This document shows positions 17,804 through 26,010 of a DNA stretch of 64,000 nucleotides, piece by piece. The stretch spans positions 2,892,001 through 2,956,000 of the forward strand of contig NZ_CP015612.1 in the NCBI RefSeq assembly GCF_002138415.1, read 5' to 3'. The position numbers and the translations under genes are program-made. This stretch comes from Stenotrophomonas maltophilia. Lineage in GTDB: Bacteria; Pseudomonadota; Gammaproteobacteria; Xanthomonadales; Xanthomonadaceae. Below the pieces are notes generated by a model. That model did not search any database and was not told where the DNA came from. It worked only from the letters and a program-made list of their open reading frames with translations. Numbering within the stretch: position 1 is the first letter of the stretch; the number at the start of each line of letters is the position of its first letter.

Positions 17804-18787
17804 ATGATGATCGTTCCCGCCTACTGGGCCGAAGCCCGCCTGAAGGCCCGTTTCCGCGGCCGGCCGGTGGTCGTGCGTCGCTTCGGCTGGTCTGACGAAA
17901 GCCCTGCCGAGGCGCAGGGACACGCCGACCGCCGTGCCAACGAAGCGCTCAACGCCATTCTTGCCGGGCAGGCGTTGCCGCGCCGCGAAGTGCGCAGCAA
18001 CTACGGCGTGGAGGGTGTGCCGATCCGCGAGCAGATCGTGCAGCGCGACGGCGACGTCATCATCACCCGCAACAGCTATGGCGCACTGTGCCTCAACAGC
18101 CCGGACGTGCTGTTCGCCGACATCGACCATGCGCAGCCGCCTGCAGGCTGCGTGATGCCGGCCATCATTGCTGCGGCCGTGCTGCTTGCCGGCGCCGTCA
18201 CCGGCACGCTGCTGTGGCACTGGCTGGTAGGGCTGGTGCTGGGCGTGGCGGCGGTGGTTCTGGTCAATGCCGCATTGCTGATACGGCGGAAGCAGCGCCT
18301 GGCCGCTGCCGGCGGTGCTGAAGGGCTCGCGCTACGGCGCGTGGACGCCTTCAGCGAACAGCATCCCGATTGGCATCTGCGCGCCTACCGCACGCCAGCC
18401 GGATTGCGCGTGCTGGCGATGCATGCCACGTTCTCGCCCGAGGACGAGCAGCTGCAGGCGTTCTTCAAGGCGCTGGGTACCGACACCTTGTACGCGCGCA
18501 TGTGCCGGCTGCAGCATTGCTTCCGTGCGCGACTGACACCCAAACCGTGGCGCGTCGGCCTGAAGTACCGCATCCGCCCGCCGGTGGCCGCGTGGTCAGC
18601 CGAACAGGCCAACAATCCGGATCGACTGGCCTGGATTGCCGAGTACGAAAAGAAGAGCGCCGGGTCCGCGGCATGCGCTTATCTACGCAGTTTCGGCGAT
18701 ACCGCTCGGGTGCATGCCAAGGCCGAGCACGTGCGCGATCTGCATGACCGGCTGTCGCACGCGCAGGATCGTCTACCGCTGGCGTGA
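17804..18787 (+). CDS. Unknown two-segment membrane protein
   Basis: The 327-residue product starts at 17804 with GGAG nine bases upstream. Two adjacent membrane segments (residues about 120-165, PAIIAAAVLLAGAVTG and VGLVLGVAAVVLVNAALL) separate an N-terminal soluble part from a C-terminal domain. The latter begins HPDWHLRAYRTPAGLRVLAM and contains RLQHCFRARLTPKPWRVG. I know similar unassigned proteins in other proteobacteria but no function. It diverges from the metallopeptidase gene. A longer in-frame reading upstream runs antisense to that gene and is not real. Confidence 0.65.
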   Translation: MMIVPAYWAEARLKARFRGRPVVVRRFGWSDESPAEAQGHADRRANEALNAILAGQALPRREVRSNYGVEGVPIREQIVQRDGDVIITRNSYGALCLNSPDVLFADIDHAQPPAGCVMPAIIAAAVLLAGAVTGTLLWHWLVGLVLGVAAVVLVNAALLIRRKQRLAAAGGAEGLALRRVDAFSEQHPDWHLRAYRTPAGLRVLAMHATFSPEDEQLQAFFKALGTDTLYARMCRLQHCFRARLTPKPWRVGLKYRIRPPVAAWSAEQANNPDRLAWIAEYEKKSAGSAACAYLRSFGDTARVHAKAEHVRDLHDRLSHAQDRLPLA

Positions 18788-18800
18788 GCGTGGCAGGCCC

Positions 18801-19121
18801 TCAGTCAGCGCTCTGCACGAACGGCTGCCCTGCCAGGGTAGTGCCCAGCCGCACCGCGACCTGCTGATCATCCTTCTCAAAGATCGTTGCGCATTGCTTT
18901 CCGCCCTTCTGGCATCCGACTTCCGGAAAGCCCTCCAGCGATTCCGGCGCGCCCTGCGCCGGCTTCACCTGCCATCCCGCAGCATCCAGCAGGCGCTTGG
19001 CCTTGGCGTAGGGCATGCCGGCGATGATCCCCAACTGCGTCAGCTCGGTGGGCAGTGGCTGCGCACCTGCCGTTGAGACCAGGACCAAGGACAACATTGC
19101 AGCAAGAAGGATGGCTTTCAT
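18801..19121 (-). CDS. Small exported protein of unknown function
   Basis: The 106-residue product begins MKAILLAAMLSLVLVSTAGA, a clear signal peptide. The mature part is about 86 residues, including GIIAGMPYAKAKRLLDAAGW and a pair of cysteines (VGCQKGGKQCATIF) that could form a disulfide. The GMPYAKAKRLL stretch resembles PASTA-like or short envelope modules but is too brief to assign. Confidence 0.6.
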   Translation of the reverse strand: MKAILLAAMLSLVLVSTAGAQPLPTELTQLGIIAGMPYAKAKRLLDAAGWQVKPAQGAPESLEGFPEVGCQKGGKQCATIFEKDDQQVAVRLGTTLAGQPFVQSAD

Positions 19122-19254
19122 TGCACCGACCCGGGACGAACTCACAGGGTCAGCCTAGCCCATCTGCATGGCATGCGAATGTGCCGGTAACACGTCGTTA
19201 CCTGGTCTCCACAGTTGATTGCAGAGCACTTGCCTCTGTTTACATGTGAACAGC

Positions 19255-19343
19255 AGCCGAGCATGGCTCGGCTCTACAGCAGGATGCAGCAAGGCCGCCC
19301 GAAGGCGGCCTTCTGCAAAGCAGTCGAGCTGGCTCGACGCTAC
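19255..19343. repeat. Two GTAG palindromic repeats flanking a hairpin
   Basis: Minus-strand repeats lie at 19255-19277 and 19322-19343. Between them, 19291-19312 forms AAGGCCGCC-CGAA-GGCGGCCTT, extended by GCAG/CTGC, and probably terminates the peptidase gene. The second repeat overlaps that gene's end, with its GTAG providing the TAG stop. Confidence 0.75.
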
Positions 19344-21802
19344 TTGGCGTTCTTCACGTAGGTATCGAACCAGTTCAGCATTTCCGACACCAGCTGTTCG
19401 TTCGATTCCAGCGCGGTGTACCAGTGCGGCTCGTTCGGCAGCATCACCAGACGCGTGGTACCACCGTTGCCGCGGATCGCCTGGTACAGCTTGCGCGACT
19501 GGAACGGCTCGGTGCCCGGGTTGGCGTCGTCCTCGCCGTGGACCAGCAGCAGCGGCAGCTTGATCTTGTCGGCGTAGAAGAACGGCGAGGCCTTCAGGTA
19601 CACGTCCTGCGCCTGCCACACCGAGCGACGCTCGTTCTGGAAGCCAAACGGGGTAAAGGTCTTGTTGTACGAACCGCTGGTCGCAACGCCGGCCTTGAAC
19701 AGCTTCGTGTGCGCGATCAGGTTGGCGGTCATCAGGCCGCCGTGGCTGTGGCCGGTCACGCCGATGCGGTTGCGGTCGACCACGCCCATGTCCACGGCCT
19801 TGTCCACCGCCGCCTTGGCGTCGGCTTCCAGCTGCTCCAGGTAGGTGTCATAGGCGTTCTTCGGATCACCCACGATCGGGAACGACGCGTTGTCGATGAT
19901 CGCGTAGCCGGCCAACAGCATCAGGCGGTACGGCTGCAGACGGGTGAAGGTCTGCTGCGAACCGGACACCTGGCCGGCCTGCGCGGCGTTGGCGAAGTCG
20001 GCCGGGTACGCATACAGGATGGCCGGCACACGCTGGCCTTCCTTGTAGCCCGGCGGCGTGTACAGGGTGAACGACAGGTCCACGCCGTCGGCACGCTTGT
20101 AGGTCACCAGCTGCTTCTTGATCTGGCGCACTTCCGGGGTCGGGTCGATCAGCTTGGTCAGCGCGGTCGCGGTGGACACGAACTGCGCCTCGCCTGCCTT
20201 CGCATCGGCCACCGCCTCACCCTGCTGGCGGATGAAGGCATTCGGCGGATCGATCACTGACTGGTGCCAGGTCAGGTAGCGGCCCGGCGTGTTGCTGAAA
20301 CCGAGGAACTGTTCGTAGGCGTCGGCACTGCTGCGGAACAGTCGCTCGCTCTTCAGCGTGCCCAGGTCCAGGCGGTCCAGGAACGGACGGTCGCCCTGCG
20401 GCGAAGCGCCACGGCCACTTAGGAACACATGGTTGCCCTCACGGCGCACCACCTGCGCGCCATTCGGCAGGCGGGTAAAGACCAGGTTGCCGGGGTTGCC
20501 GTACAGCTCATCGCTGGACATGTCCCACAGCAGGCGGCCTTCCTTCTTCGGCTGGTTCACGTCAACGATGCGGGTCTGCATCCAGTGACGGTTCTCGTCG
20601 TTCTCGTACTGGAAGGCTACGGCCGGATCGGCGGTCCACGCGAAGCCTTCGAAGCGCTGTGCGGTGCGGGTGATTTCGGTCGGCTTGCCGTTGAACGGTG
20701 CCTTCAGCATCAGCACGCGATCACGATGCGGCACGCTGACCTTCCAGTCACCCTTGTCCAGCGCTTCGGCATAGACCAGGGTGGCCGGATCGGTGGCTCG
20801 CCAGTCGAAACCGCGCGGGCCTTCCGGTACGCCGTGCACCGGCACGCGGTCGGCCAGCGGCAGGCTGGCGATCGGCGTGCTGCGGCCATTGCTCACGTCC
20901 AGCACGGCCACGTCGTTGGCGAAGCGCTGGTAGGTCACCGCATGTGAGTACGGCGCCTTGATCGATTCGGTCAGCACATGCACGCCATCGGGCGCGGCGC
21001 TGACCTCGTTGAACAGCGCCGGCTGCCCAACCGGCCGCACGCTGCCCGCGGCAGTATCGACCACGGCCAGCTGCGAGGCACCGTAGTAAGCGAACAGCTT
21101 TTCGTCATGCACGCTGGTCAGCGTGTCGCGGGCCTCATAGGTGCTGCTTTCGCCACTGCTGCCCAGCGACTCCTGCGCGTCCGGACCGGTCGGCACGCCG
21201 CCATTGGACGGCGCCGGGCCCTGATTGGCCGGTACCAGCTTCACCAGCAGGTTCTGGCTGCCGCCCAGCCACTGCACGGTGTAGCCGAAGATCGGGTTCA
21301 GCTGCACGTTCGGCACCTGCTTCACCTGGCCGGTGGCGGCATCGCCTACCCAGAGCTGCACGCTGGTATCGACGGCATTCTGGAAGGCGAAATGGCTGCC
21401 GTCGGCCGACCACAGCGCGCCGGTGGCGCAGCCCTGCGGCAGGTTGACCTTGGTTTCCTTGCCACTGCCGATATCAACCAGGGTGAAGTCGGCCACGCAG
21501 GCCGGAATGCCGTAGCCGCCGGGCGTGTCATGGCGGCTGCGGTTCTTCGGCTCCAGGCGCACGCCGGCCAGCTTCAGGTAAGGCTGGGCCACGCGGCTGA
21601 TCGACGGGTAGGTCTGCGCGGTGGTCAGCAGCAGGCGCTGGCCACCCGGGGCCACGTTCGGCGTCGGCGGCGGCGGCGCCTTCAGCACCTTGAGCAGGTG
21701 TTCCGGCGGCTTCACGTAATCGGCAAGCGCCGGGCCAGCGGCCATCAGGCCGACGGTGGCAACGGCAACGGCCGCCGCCAGAGAGGTTCGACGGATCAGC
21801 AT
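19340..21802 (-). CDS. Exported S9-family (prolyl oligopeptidase-type) peptidase, glutamyl endopeptidase-like
   Basis: The 820-residue product has a signal peptide (cleavage near GPALADYV), a long N-terminal beta-propeller-like region, and a C-terminal alpha/beta hydrolase domain. The catalytic Ser is in GVTGHSHGGLMT, the Asp in LLLVHGEDDANPGTEPFQ and the His in LPNEPHWYTALES. The layout and the HSHGG nucleophile elbow fit the S9D group of plant and bacterial glutamyl endopeptidases. The start follows AGGGGATA. The protein is probably periplasmic and trims peptides after acidic residues; that specificity is inferred from the group. The TAG stop lies in a GTAG repeat. Confidence 0.85.
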   Translation of the reverse strand: MLIRRTSLAAAVAVATVGLMAAGPALADYVKPPEHLLKVLKAPPPPTPNVAPGGQRLLLTTAQTYPSISRVAQPYLKLAGVRLEPKNRSRHDTPGGYGIPACVADFTLVDIGSGKETKVNLPQGCATGALWSADGSHFAFQNAVDTSVQLWVGDAATGQVKQVPNVQLNPIFGYTVQWLGGSQNLLVKLVPANQGPAPSNGGVPTGPDAQESLGSSGESSTYEARDTLTSVHDEKLFAYYGASQLAVVDTAAGSVRPVGQPALFNEVSAAPDGVHVLTESIKAPYSHAVTYQRFANDVAVLDVSNGRSTPIASLPLADRVPVHGVPEGPRGFDWRATDPATLVYAEALDKGDWKVSVPHRDRVLMLKAPFNGKPTEITRTAQRFEGFAWTADPAVAFQYENDENRHWMQTRIVDVNQPKKEGRLLWDMSSDELYGNPGNLVFTRLPNGAQVVRREGNHVFLSGRGASPQGDRPFLDRLDLGTLKSERLFRSSADAYEQFLGFSNTPGRYLTWHQSVIDPPNAFIRQQGEAVADAKAGEAQFVSTATALTKLIDPTPEVRQIKKQLVTYKRADGVDLSFTLYTPPGYKEGQRVPAILYAYPADFANAAQAGQVSGSQQTFTRLQPYRLMLLAGYAIIDNASFPIVGDPKNAYDTYLEQLEADAKAAVDKAVDMGVVDRNRIGVTGHSHGGLMTANLIAHTKLFKAGVATSGSYNKTFTPFGFQNERRSVWQAQDVYLKASPFFYADKIKLPLLLVHGEDDANPGTEPFQSRKLYQAIRGNGGTTRLVMLPNEPHWYTALESNEQLVSEMLNWFDTYVKNAK

Positions 21803-21925
21803 CCTTATCCCCTGGGGTGTGAATGGGTACCCGGAATCGGGCATGGCCCGAATCTAGCACCGCAGGGGTTGGCGTGAATGGGCCGGAAGGGCTAGTGGCC
21901 GGATGGGGCAAAGTGCGGCCCCGGG

Positions 21926-21950
21926 AGGTGCCGGGGAACTGCCGGCACCT
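21926..21950. terminator. Hairpin downstream of the 109-residue unknown
   Basis: AGGTGCCGG pairs with CCGGCACCT across a 7-base loop. It lies 18 bases beyond the stop of the minus-strand gene at 21969. No T run is seen. Confidence 0.4.
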
Positions 21951-21968
21951 GCCTCGCATGGACTGGCA

Positions 21969-22298
21969 CTACTGCTGCGCGTGCAGATCCCAGGTGGCCA
22001 GGTAGTCGGGGTCGACCACGATCATGCCACTGGTGCGCATGCGGTACTCCCCGGGCTCGGCTGGTTGGTACTGGTCCAGCATCGGCGGCAGATAACGCTC
22101 GTGGCCATCATTCTCGTCGGCCAGTACCACGCCCTCGTCGGCGCTGATGCGCAGCACCGTACCAGCGTACTGCTCCAGCCCCTTTACCTGTCCGTCGCCG
22201 CCATAGCGGGTCACACCGACCAGCACCAGCTTGCCGATCATTTCCTCAACCTTGGCATCGTCCAGGGGCGGCAGCGTTCCGTCGTATTCGTCGCTCAT
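21969..22298 (-). CDS. Unknown small cytosolic protein
   Basis: The 109-residue acidic product starts after GGAGGTGTACCA, a strong ribosome site. It contains GKLVLVGVTRYGGDGQV, YAGTVLRISADEGVVL and ERYLPPMLDQYQPAEPGEYR, which suggest a small beta-barrel fold. No signal peptide or known motif is seen. It stands alone between the S9 peptidase and the effector locus. I have no functional assignment. Confidence 0.6.
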   Translation of the reverse strand: MSDEYDGTLPPLDDAKVEEMIGKLVLVGVTRYGGDGQVKGLEQYAGTVLRISADEGVVLADENDGHERYLPPMLDQYQPAEPGEYRMRTSGMIVVDPDYLATWDLHAQQ

Positions 22299-22728
22299 TG
22301 GTACACCTCCAAAGCCTGCAGGAACATCATGGAGATGGCGCTCTCCCGCACCTGGAATGCCAGCGGCAAGGCAGGGGGAATCTGGAGGCGCACATGCCTG
22401 GATCGCAGCACCGGCAGGACAGCGCCGGATCTGCGATGCGTGAAGGGTGGCAGGTATTGCGGGTGGCGGCCATCCGTGCCGGCAAGGTGGCCGTATCAGA
22501 CCGGATTCAACACCACGCGGTGCAGAGCATGCAGGATGAAACGTGACAGCTGCGCAGTAGCGGCATGACAGCCTCCTGTTGAAGGTCACACCCAGGGTGG
22601 ATGCTGCTTGGGAACCGATGCTGCCACCGAAACGGGAAGGGCGGAGTGAAGACCACGCTTCAAGTACGCTTAACCTCTGCTTCATCCGGCTGGCCCTAGG
22701 GTCAGCCTTCAATCTGCAAGGAACGCAC
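22299..22728. other. Intergenic region upstream of the effector locus, no gene seen
   Basis: These 430 bases separate divergent genes. Reading frames here are short, lack ribosome sites and look random in composition. The stretch near 22665-22700 is less GC-rich and is the likeliest place for the promoter of the immunity-effector pair. Its length is notable given how tightly packed the neighbours are. Confidence 0.5.
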
Positions 22729-23346
22729 ATGCCCCGGTACGCATTCATACGACCGTGGACCATCGCATTGTCTGTGGCCACGCTCTGCGCCAGCGCACAT
22801 GCCGCCGACCGCACGCCAACTTCTCAAGGAACCGACACCATGGCCCCCGCCGTATCCGAGACCACTTCGCCCTCCCCGCTCAATGCCGAGCAACTGTTGT
22901 CGCGCCTGCTGGACCTGATCAAGGCAACGACGTCCACGCGCGAGCTGACCGTCGAACGCCTGTCTTCGGCAATGCAGGCACCGGCGCAGACCTTCGGCCC
23001 GGGCCACTTCGGCTATGGCGGCACGCTGACGCCGGAATGGAGCTATGGCCTGGAAGTGAAGCAGGGTGGTGCGACCGGTGCGCGATTGGACCTGAACTTC
23101 ATCGATACCAGCAGCGACCGCAAGGCCTCGGCCGCGGCGATCTGCCAGGTGGACTTCAACCACTTCGCCTCGGCACTGGATGCCGCCGGCTTCAAGCGCG
23201 AGACGGTGCGCGGCGAACACGGCCGGGTGATCTACGACCGCTTCGATCGACCGCAGCTGAGCATCAAGGTCGACACGATGCCCGAAAATCCCAGCGCTCT
23301 CGGCGATGCCACGCATGCCTGCGTGCGTCTTGTCACCGTGCAGTAA
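22729..23346 (+). CDS. Putative periplasmic immunity protein for the adjacent T4SS effector
   Basis: The 205-residue product starts after AAGGAACG with a signal peptide (RPWTIALSVATLCASAHAAD, cut near residue 26). The mature protein has a threonine/serine-rich linker, then a compact domain including FGPGHFGYGGTLTPEWSYG and AAAICQVDFNHFASALD. I recognise no family. Its stop is 12 bases before the effector gene. In known Xanthomonadales T4SS effector loci, a small exported immunity protein is encoded next to the effector, commonly upstream, because the toxin works in the target periplasm. That arrangement, not sequence similarity, is the basis of the call. Confidence 0.65.
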   Translation: MPRYAFIRPWTIALSVATLCASAHAADRTPTSQGTDTMAPAVSETTSPSPLNAEQLLSRLLDLIKATTSTRELTVERLSSAMQAPAQTFGPGHFGYGGTLTPEWSYGLEVKQGGATGARLDLNFIDTSSDRKASAAAICQVDFNHFASALDAAGFKRETVRGEHGRVIYDRFDRPQLSIKVDTMPENPSALGDATHACVRLVTVQ

Positions 23347-23358
23347 GGGGAGCCATCA

Positions 23359-24777
23359 ATGACGACCCTTTCCGCAGAAACGGAACGCCTGCTGGGCGAG
23401 TTCGCCGGCAAGACCGACGTCACCAGCGACCAGGTCGACAACCTGCGCAGCGTCATCGCGGGCTCGCCCGTGCTGGCCAAGCAGGTGGACGCAGCGATCG
23501 CGGCAGGCTATCTGGAACGCTTCGAACTGTTGCCCGCCACAAGCAATGCGGGTGGCACCTACGAGACCGACACGAAATCCATCAACCTGCCCGCCAGCAG
23601 CTTGTCGACCCCGGCAGCGCCGGACAGGTTCGACGCGGCCGAGGTCACCTTTGTGCTCGGTCACGAGATCCAGCACGGCTTCAACGATGCTGATGTCGAG
23701 CGTGCCTACGTGCAGTTCGATGCCGACGTGGAGCAGATCGCAGGCCGTACCACCAGCCATGATTACACCGAGGCGATCGGCACCCTGCTCGCGGCCAACC
23801 GCCGCGATGAGGCCTCTTCGAACATCGCAGGCTGGAATGCGCTGGTCAGCCAGGTACGTGCCAACAACCCGGACGCTACCCTGCGCGACCTGTATGAAGC
23901 CAGCACCCGCTCGACAGACGTCATCCAGTCGCTACCCGGCCCGCCGATCACCTATGCACCGCACCCGGAGCTGACCCTCAATGCCGACCTGACCATCTCC
24001 CCCACCGCAGCCAACATCGAAGGAATGGCCAGGCACTATTACGATAAGGGCGTCAGCACCGGCCTGGGCCATCATGGGAATTCGGACTACCAGAATTTCT
24101 ACGGCGTCCAGGCGATCGAACTGGCCAGTGGATACGAGGCCGCGAATCCAGCGCCCGACGGCGTCAGCCGGATGGAAGTGAACTTGAAGAAGCTGGGCCT
24201 GGACGAGCGCCTGCTGGAGCAGAACGGGCTCAACCTCGGCGAGGGCTCGTCCCTGCGCCAGCCCTACTTCGATACCAGCACCTCGCCGTCGACGCTGCAT
24301 TACTTCGACCACACCGAAGGCACGCATGCACATGTCCCCATCATCGCACGGCAGGCCTCCGCAGGTGATGCAATGGCGTTGCCGCTTGCAGAAGGCCGTG
24401 ACCGTTCGCTGCACGAGCAGATCCGCGGCAAGGTAGCGGAGCTGGATGCTGCCAACGGACGCAGTTTCGATGCGTCCAGCGAACGCCTGAGCGCCAGCCT
24501 GCTGGTGCTGGCCCGCGAAAACGGGCTGGACCGGGTCGACCATGTGGTACTGAGCCGGCAGACCGGAGATGCCGCCGCCGCGCAGAACATCTTCGTGGTG
24601 AAGGGAGCGCTGGATGATCCAGCCTCGCTGCGCGCCTCCTCGCCCACTGCCGAGGCCGCACAACGCCCCGTGCAGGAAAGCCTTGACACGCTGGCCGTGG
24701 TCAACCGGCAGGCCGATCAGGTATCGCAGGAGCAGGCCCGCGTGCAGGAGCAGCAGCGCGGCGCGCTGACGCACTGA
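23359..24777 (+). CDS. Putative Xanthomonadales T4SS antibacterial effector: HExxH domain plus XVIPCD
   Basis: The 472-residue product has no signal peptide and starts after AGGGGAG. The N-terminal half has a zinc-protease-like motif HEIQH at residues 102-106 (VLGHEIQHGFND). A candidate third ligand is Glu151 in NRRDEASSNIAGWN. The C-terminal region, about 348-472, matches the XVIPCD that docks effectors onto VirD4. It shows the GLDRVDHVVLS core (389-399), NIFVVKGALDDPA (410-422), RPVQESLDTLAVVNRQ and a glutamine-rich tail. Such effectors (X-Tfe) are injected into rival bacteria and mostly degrade cell wall or lipids. A peptidase-like warhead is my inference from HExxH. The structural T4SS genes are not in this window. 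Confidence 0.82.
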   Translation: MTTLSAETERLLGEFAGKTDVTSDQVDNLRSVIAGSPVLAKQVDAAIAAGYLERFELLPATSNAGGTYETDTKSINLPASSLSTPAAPDRFDAAEVTFVLGHEIQHGFNDADVERAYVQFDADVEQIAGRTTSHDYTEAIGTLLAANRRDEASSNIAGWNALVSQVRANNPDATLRDLYEASTRSTDVIQSLPGPPITYAPHPELTLNADLTISPTAANIEGMARHYYDKGVSTGLGHHGNSDYQNFYGVQAIELASGYEAANPAPDGVSRMEVNLKKLGLDERLLEQNGLNLGEGSSLRQPYFDTSTSPSTLHYFDHTEGTHAHVPIIARQASAGDAMALPLAEGRDRSLHEQIRGKVAELDAANGRSFDASSERLSASLLVLARENGLDRVDHVVLSRQTGDAAAAQNIFVVKGALDDPASLRASSPTAEAAQRPVQESLDTLAVVNRQADQVSQEQARVQEQQRGALTH

Positions 24778-24847
24778 CGGGGAAGGGCATGGAGCCGCCG
24801 GGACGCGCCCGGCGCTCCCTTGGCGGCACCCACGCTAGAATGCGCGC

Positions 24848-25624
24848 ATGCGCACCGTACATGCCCTCCGCTACATCACCCCCTTACGGGAAGGTGGCTC
24901 CCTGCCGGCCGTGGTCGAGACCGACGACGACGGCATGGCCGTGCTGAAGTTCCGTGGCGCCGGCCAGGGCCCGAAGGCACTGATCGCCGAGCTGATCGCT
25001 GGTGAAATGGCGCGCACGCTGGGCTTGCCGATTCCGGAAATCCTGTTCGTGGAGCTGGACCGCGAGTTCGCCCGCACCGAGCCGGATCCGGAGATCCAGG
25101 AACTGATCCGCGCCAGCGAAGGTTTGAACCTGGGCCTGGACTACCTGCCCGGTGCGATCAACTACGACCCGGCGGCGATGCCGGTGGATGCCGACCTGGC
25201 CTCGCGCATCGTCTGGTTCGATGCATTCACCAGTAATGTCGATCGCACCACGCGCAATCCCAACCTGATGGTGTGGCACCGCAGGCTGTACCTGATCGAT
25301 CACGGCGCGGCGATGTACTTCCATCACGACTGGGCCAACGCCGGCGATGCCTGCGAGAAGCCCTTCGTACTGATCCGTGACCATGTGCTGCTGTCGTTCG
25401 CCAGCCGCATCGCCGAGGTGGATGCCGAACTGGCGGCACGCCTGACCGACGCCGAGATCGAGCGCATCGTCGGCCTGGTGCCGGACAGCTGGCTGGTGAA
25501 TGAGCCCGCGTTCGACAGCCCACAGGCCTATCGCCAAGGCTATATCGACTATCTCAAGCATCGCCTGAAAGTGCGTGCGGTGTTCGTGCAGGAGGCCATC
25601 CGTGCCCACGCTGCACACGTATGA
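24848..25624 (+). CDS. HipA-like kinase-domain protein
   Basis: The 258-residue product resembles the HipA C-terminal kinase fold without the HipA N-terminal domain. The N-terminal lobe has MAVLKFRGAGQGPKALIAEL, with the likely ATP-binding Lys in VLKF. The catalytic segment is FDAFTSNVDRTTRNPNLM, and the metal-binding Asp is in LYLIDHGAAM. It overlaps the next gene by 23 bases in another frame. Stand-alone proteins of this type are often encoded beside DUF3037 genes, as here. Whether it acts as a toxin, a regulator or an ordinary protein kinase is unknown, and no HipB-type antitoxin is next to it. Confidence 0.72.
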   Translation: MRTVHALRYITPLREGGSLPAVVETDDDGMAVLKFRGAGQGPKALIAELIAGEMARTLGLPIPEILFVELDREFARTEPDPEIQELIRASEGLNLGLDYLPGAINYDPAAMPVDADLASRIVWFDAFTSNVDRTTRNPNLMVWHRRLYLIDHGAAMYFHHDWANAGDACEKPFVLIRDHVLLSFASRIAEVDAELAARLTDAEIERIVGLVPDSWLVNEPAFDSPQAYRQGYIDYLKHRLKVRAVFVQEAIRAHAAHV

Positions 25625-25994
25625 CTACGCGGTCATCCGCGTGGTACCGCGGGTGGAACGCGAGGAATTCATCAACGTCGGGGTGATCGTCTCCTGTCCC
25701 GGCGCGCGTCATCTGGAAGCGGCCATCGAGATCGATCCGGCACGCCTGCACGCCTTCGCGCCAGCGCTGGACCAGGAGGCGCTGCAGCCATGGCTGGATG
25801 CGATCGTGGCGATCTGCCGTGGCGACGCCAGCGCCGGGCCGATCGCGCAGCTGCCGGCGCGTGCGCGCTTCCATTTCCTCACCGCCAAGCGCAGTTCGGT
25901 CGTGCAGATGTCGAGCACGCATGTCGGCCGCACGGCCGACCCGGCGGGTGTGGTGGAACACTTGATGACGAAGATGGTGCGGGTGCCGGAATGA
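25602..25994 (+). CDS. DUF3037 protein
   Basis: The 130-residue product starts at a GTG (25602) with GGAGG at good spacing inside the end of the kinase gene. It begins PTLHTYDYAVIRVVPRVERE, followed by FINVGVIVSC, the characteristic DUF3037 opening. The C-terminal half contains RARFHFLTAKRSSVVQMSS. The family has no established function but is widely paired with HipA-like kinase genes. The start depends on this overlap. Confidence 0.75.
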   Translation: MPTLHTYDYAVIRVVPRVEREEFINVGVIVSCPGARHLEAAIEIDPARLHAFAPALDQEALQPWLDAIVAICRGDASAGPIAQLPARARFHFLTAKRSSVVQMSSTHVGRTADPAGVVEHLMTKMVRVPE

Positions 25995-26002
25995 CCGGCA
26001 CC
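25982..26002. terminator. Hairpin at the end of the DUF3037 gene
   Basis: GGTGCCGG pairs with CCGGCACC and the loop AATGA contains the TGA stop of the DUF3037 gene. The 16-base gap to the convergent serine hydrolase gene leaves this as the only candidate terminator for both. Confidence 0.5.
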
Positions 26003-26010
26003 TGCCGCGG

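Noticed and set aside
22729..23346. Lipoprotein signal in the immunity candidate
   Set aside because: The cysteine in the signal region (ATLCAS) does not fit a lipobox, since Leu precedes Cys; ordinary signal peptidase cleavage after SAHA is more likely.
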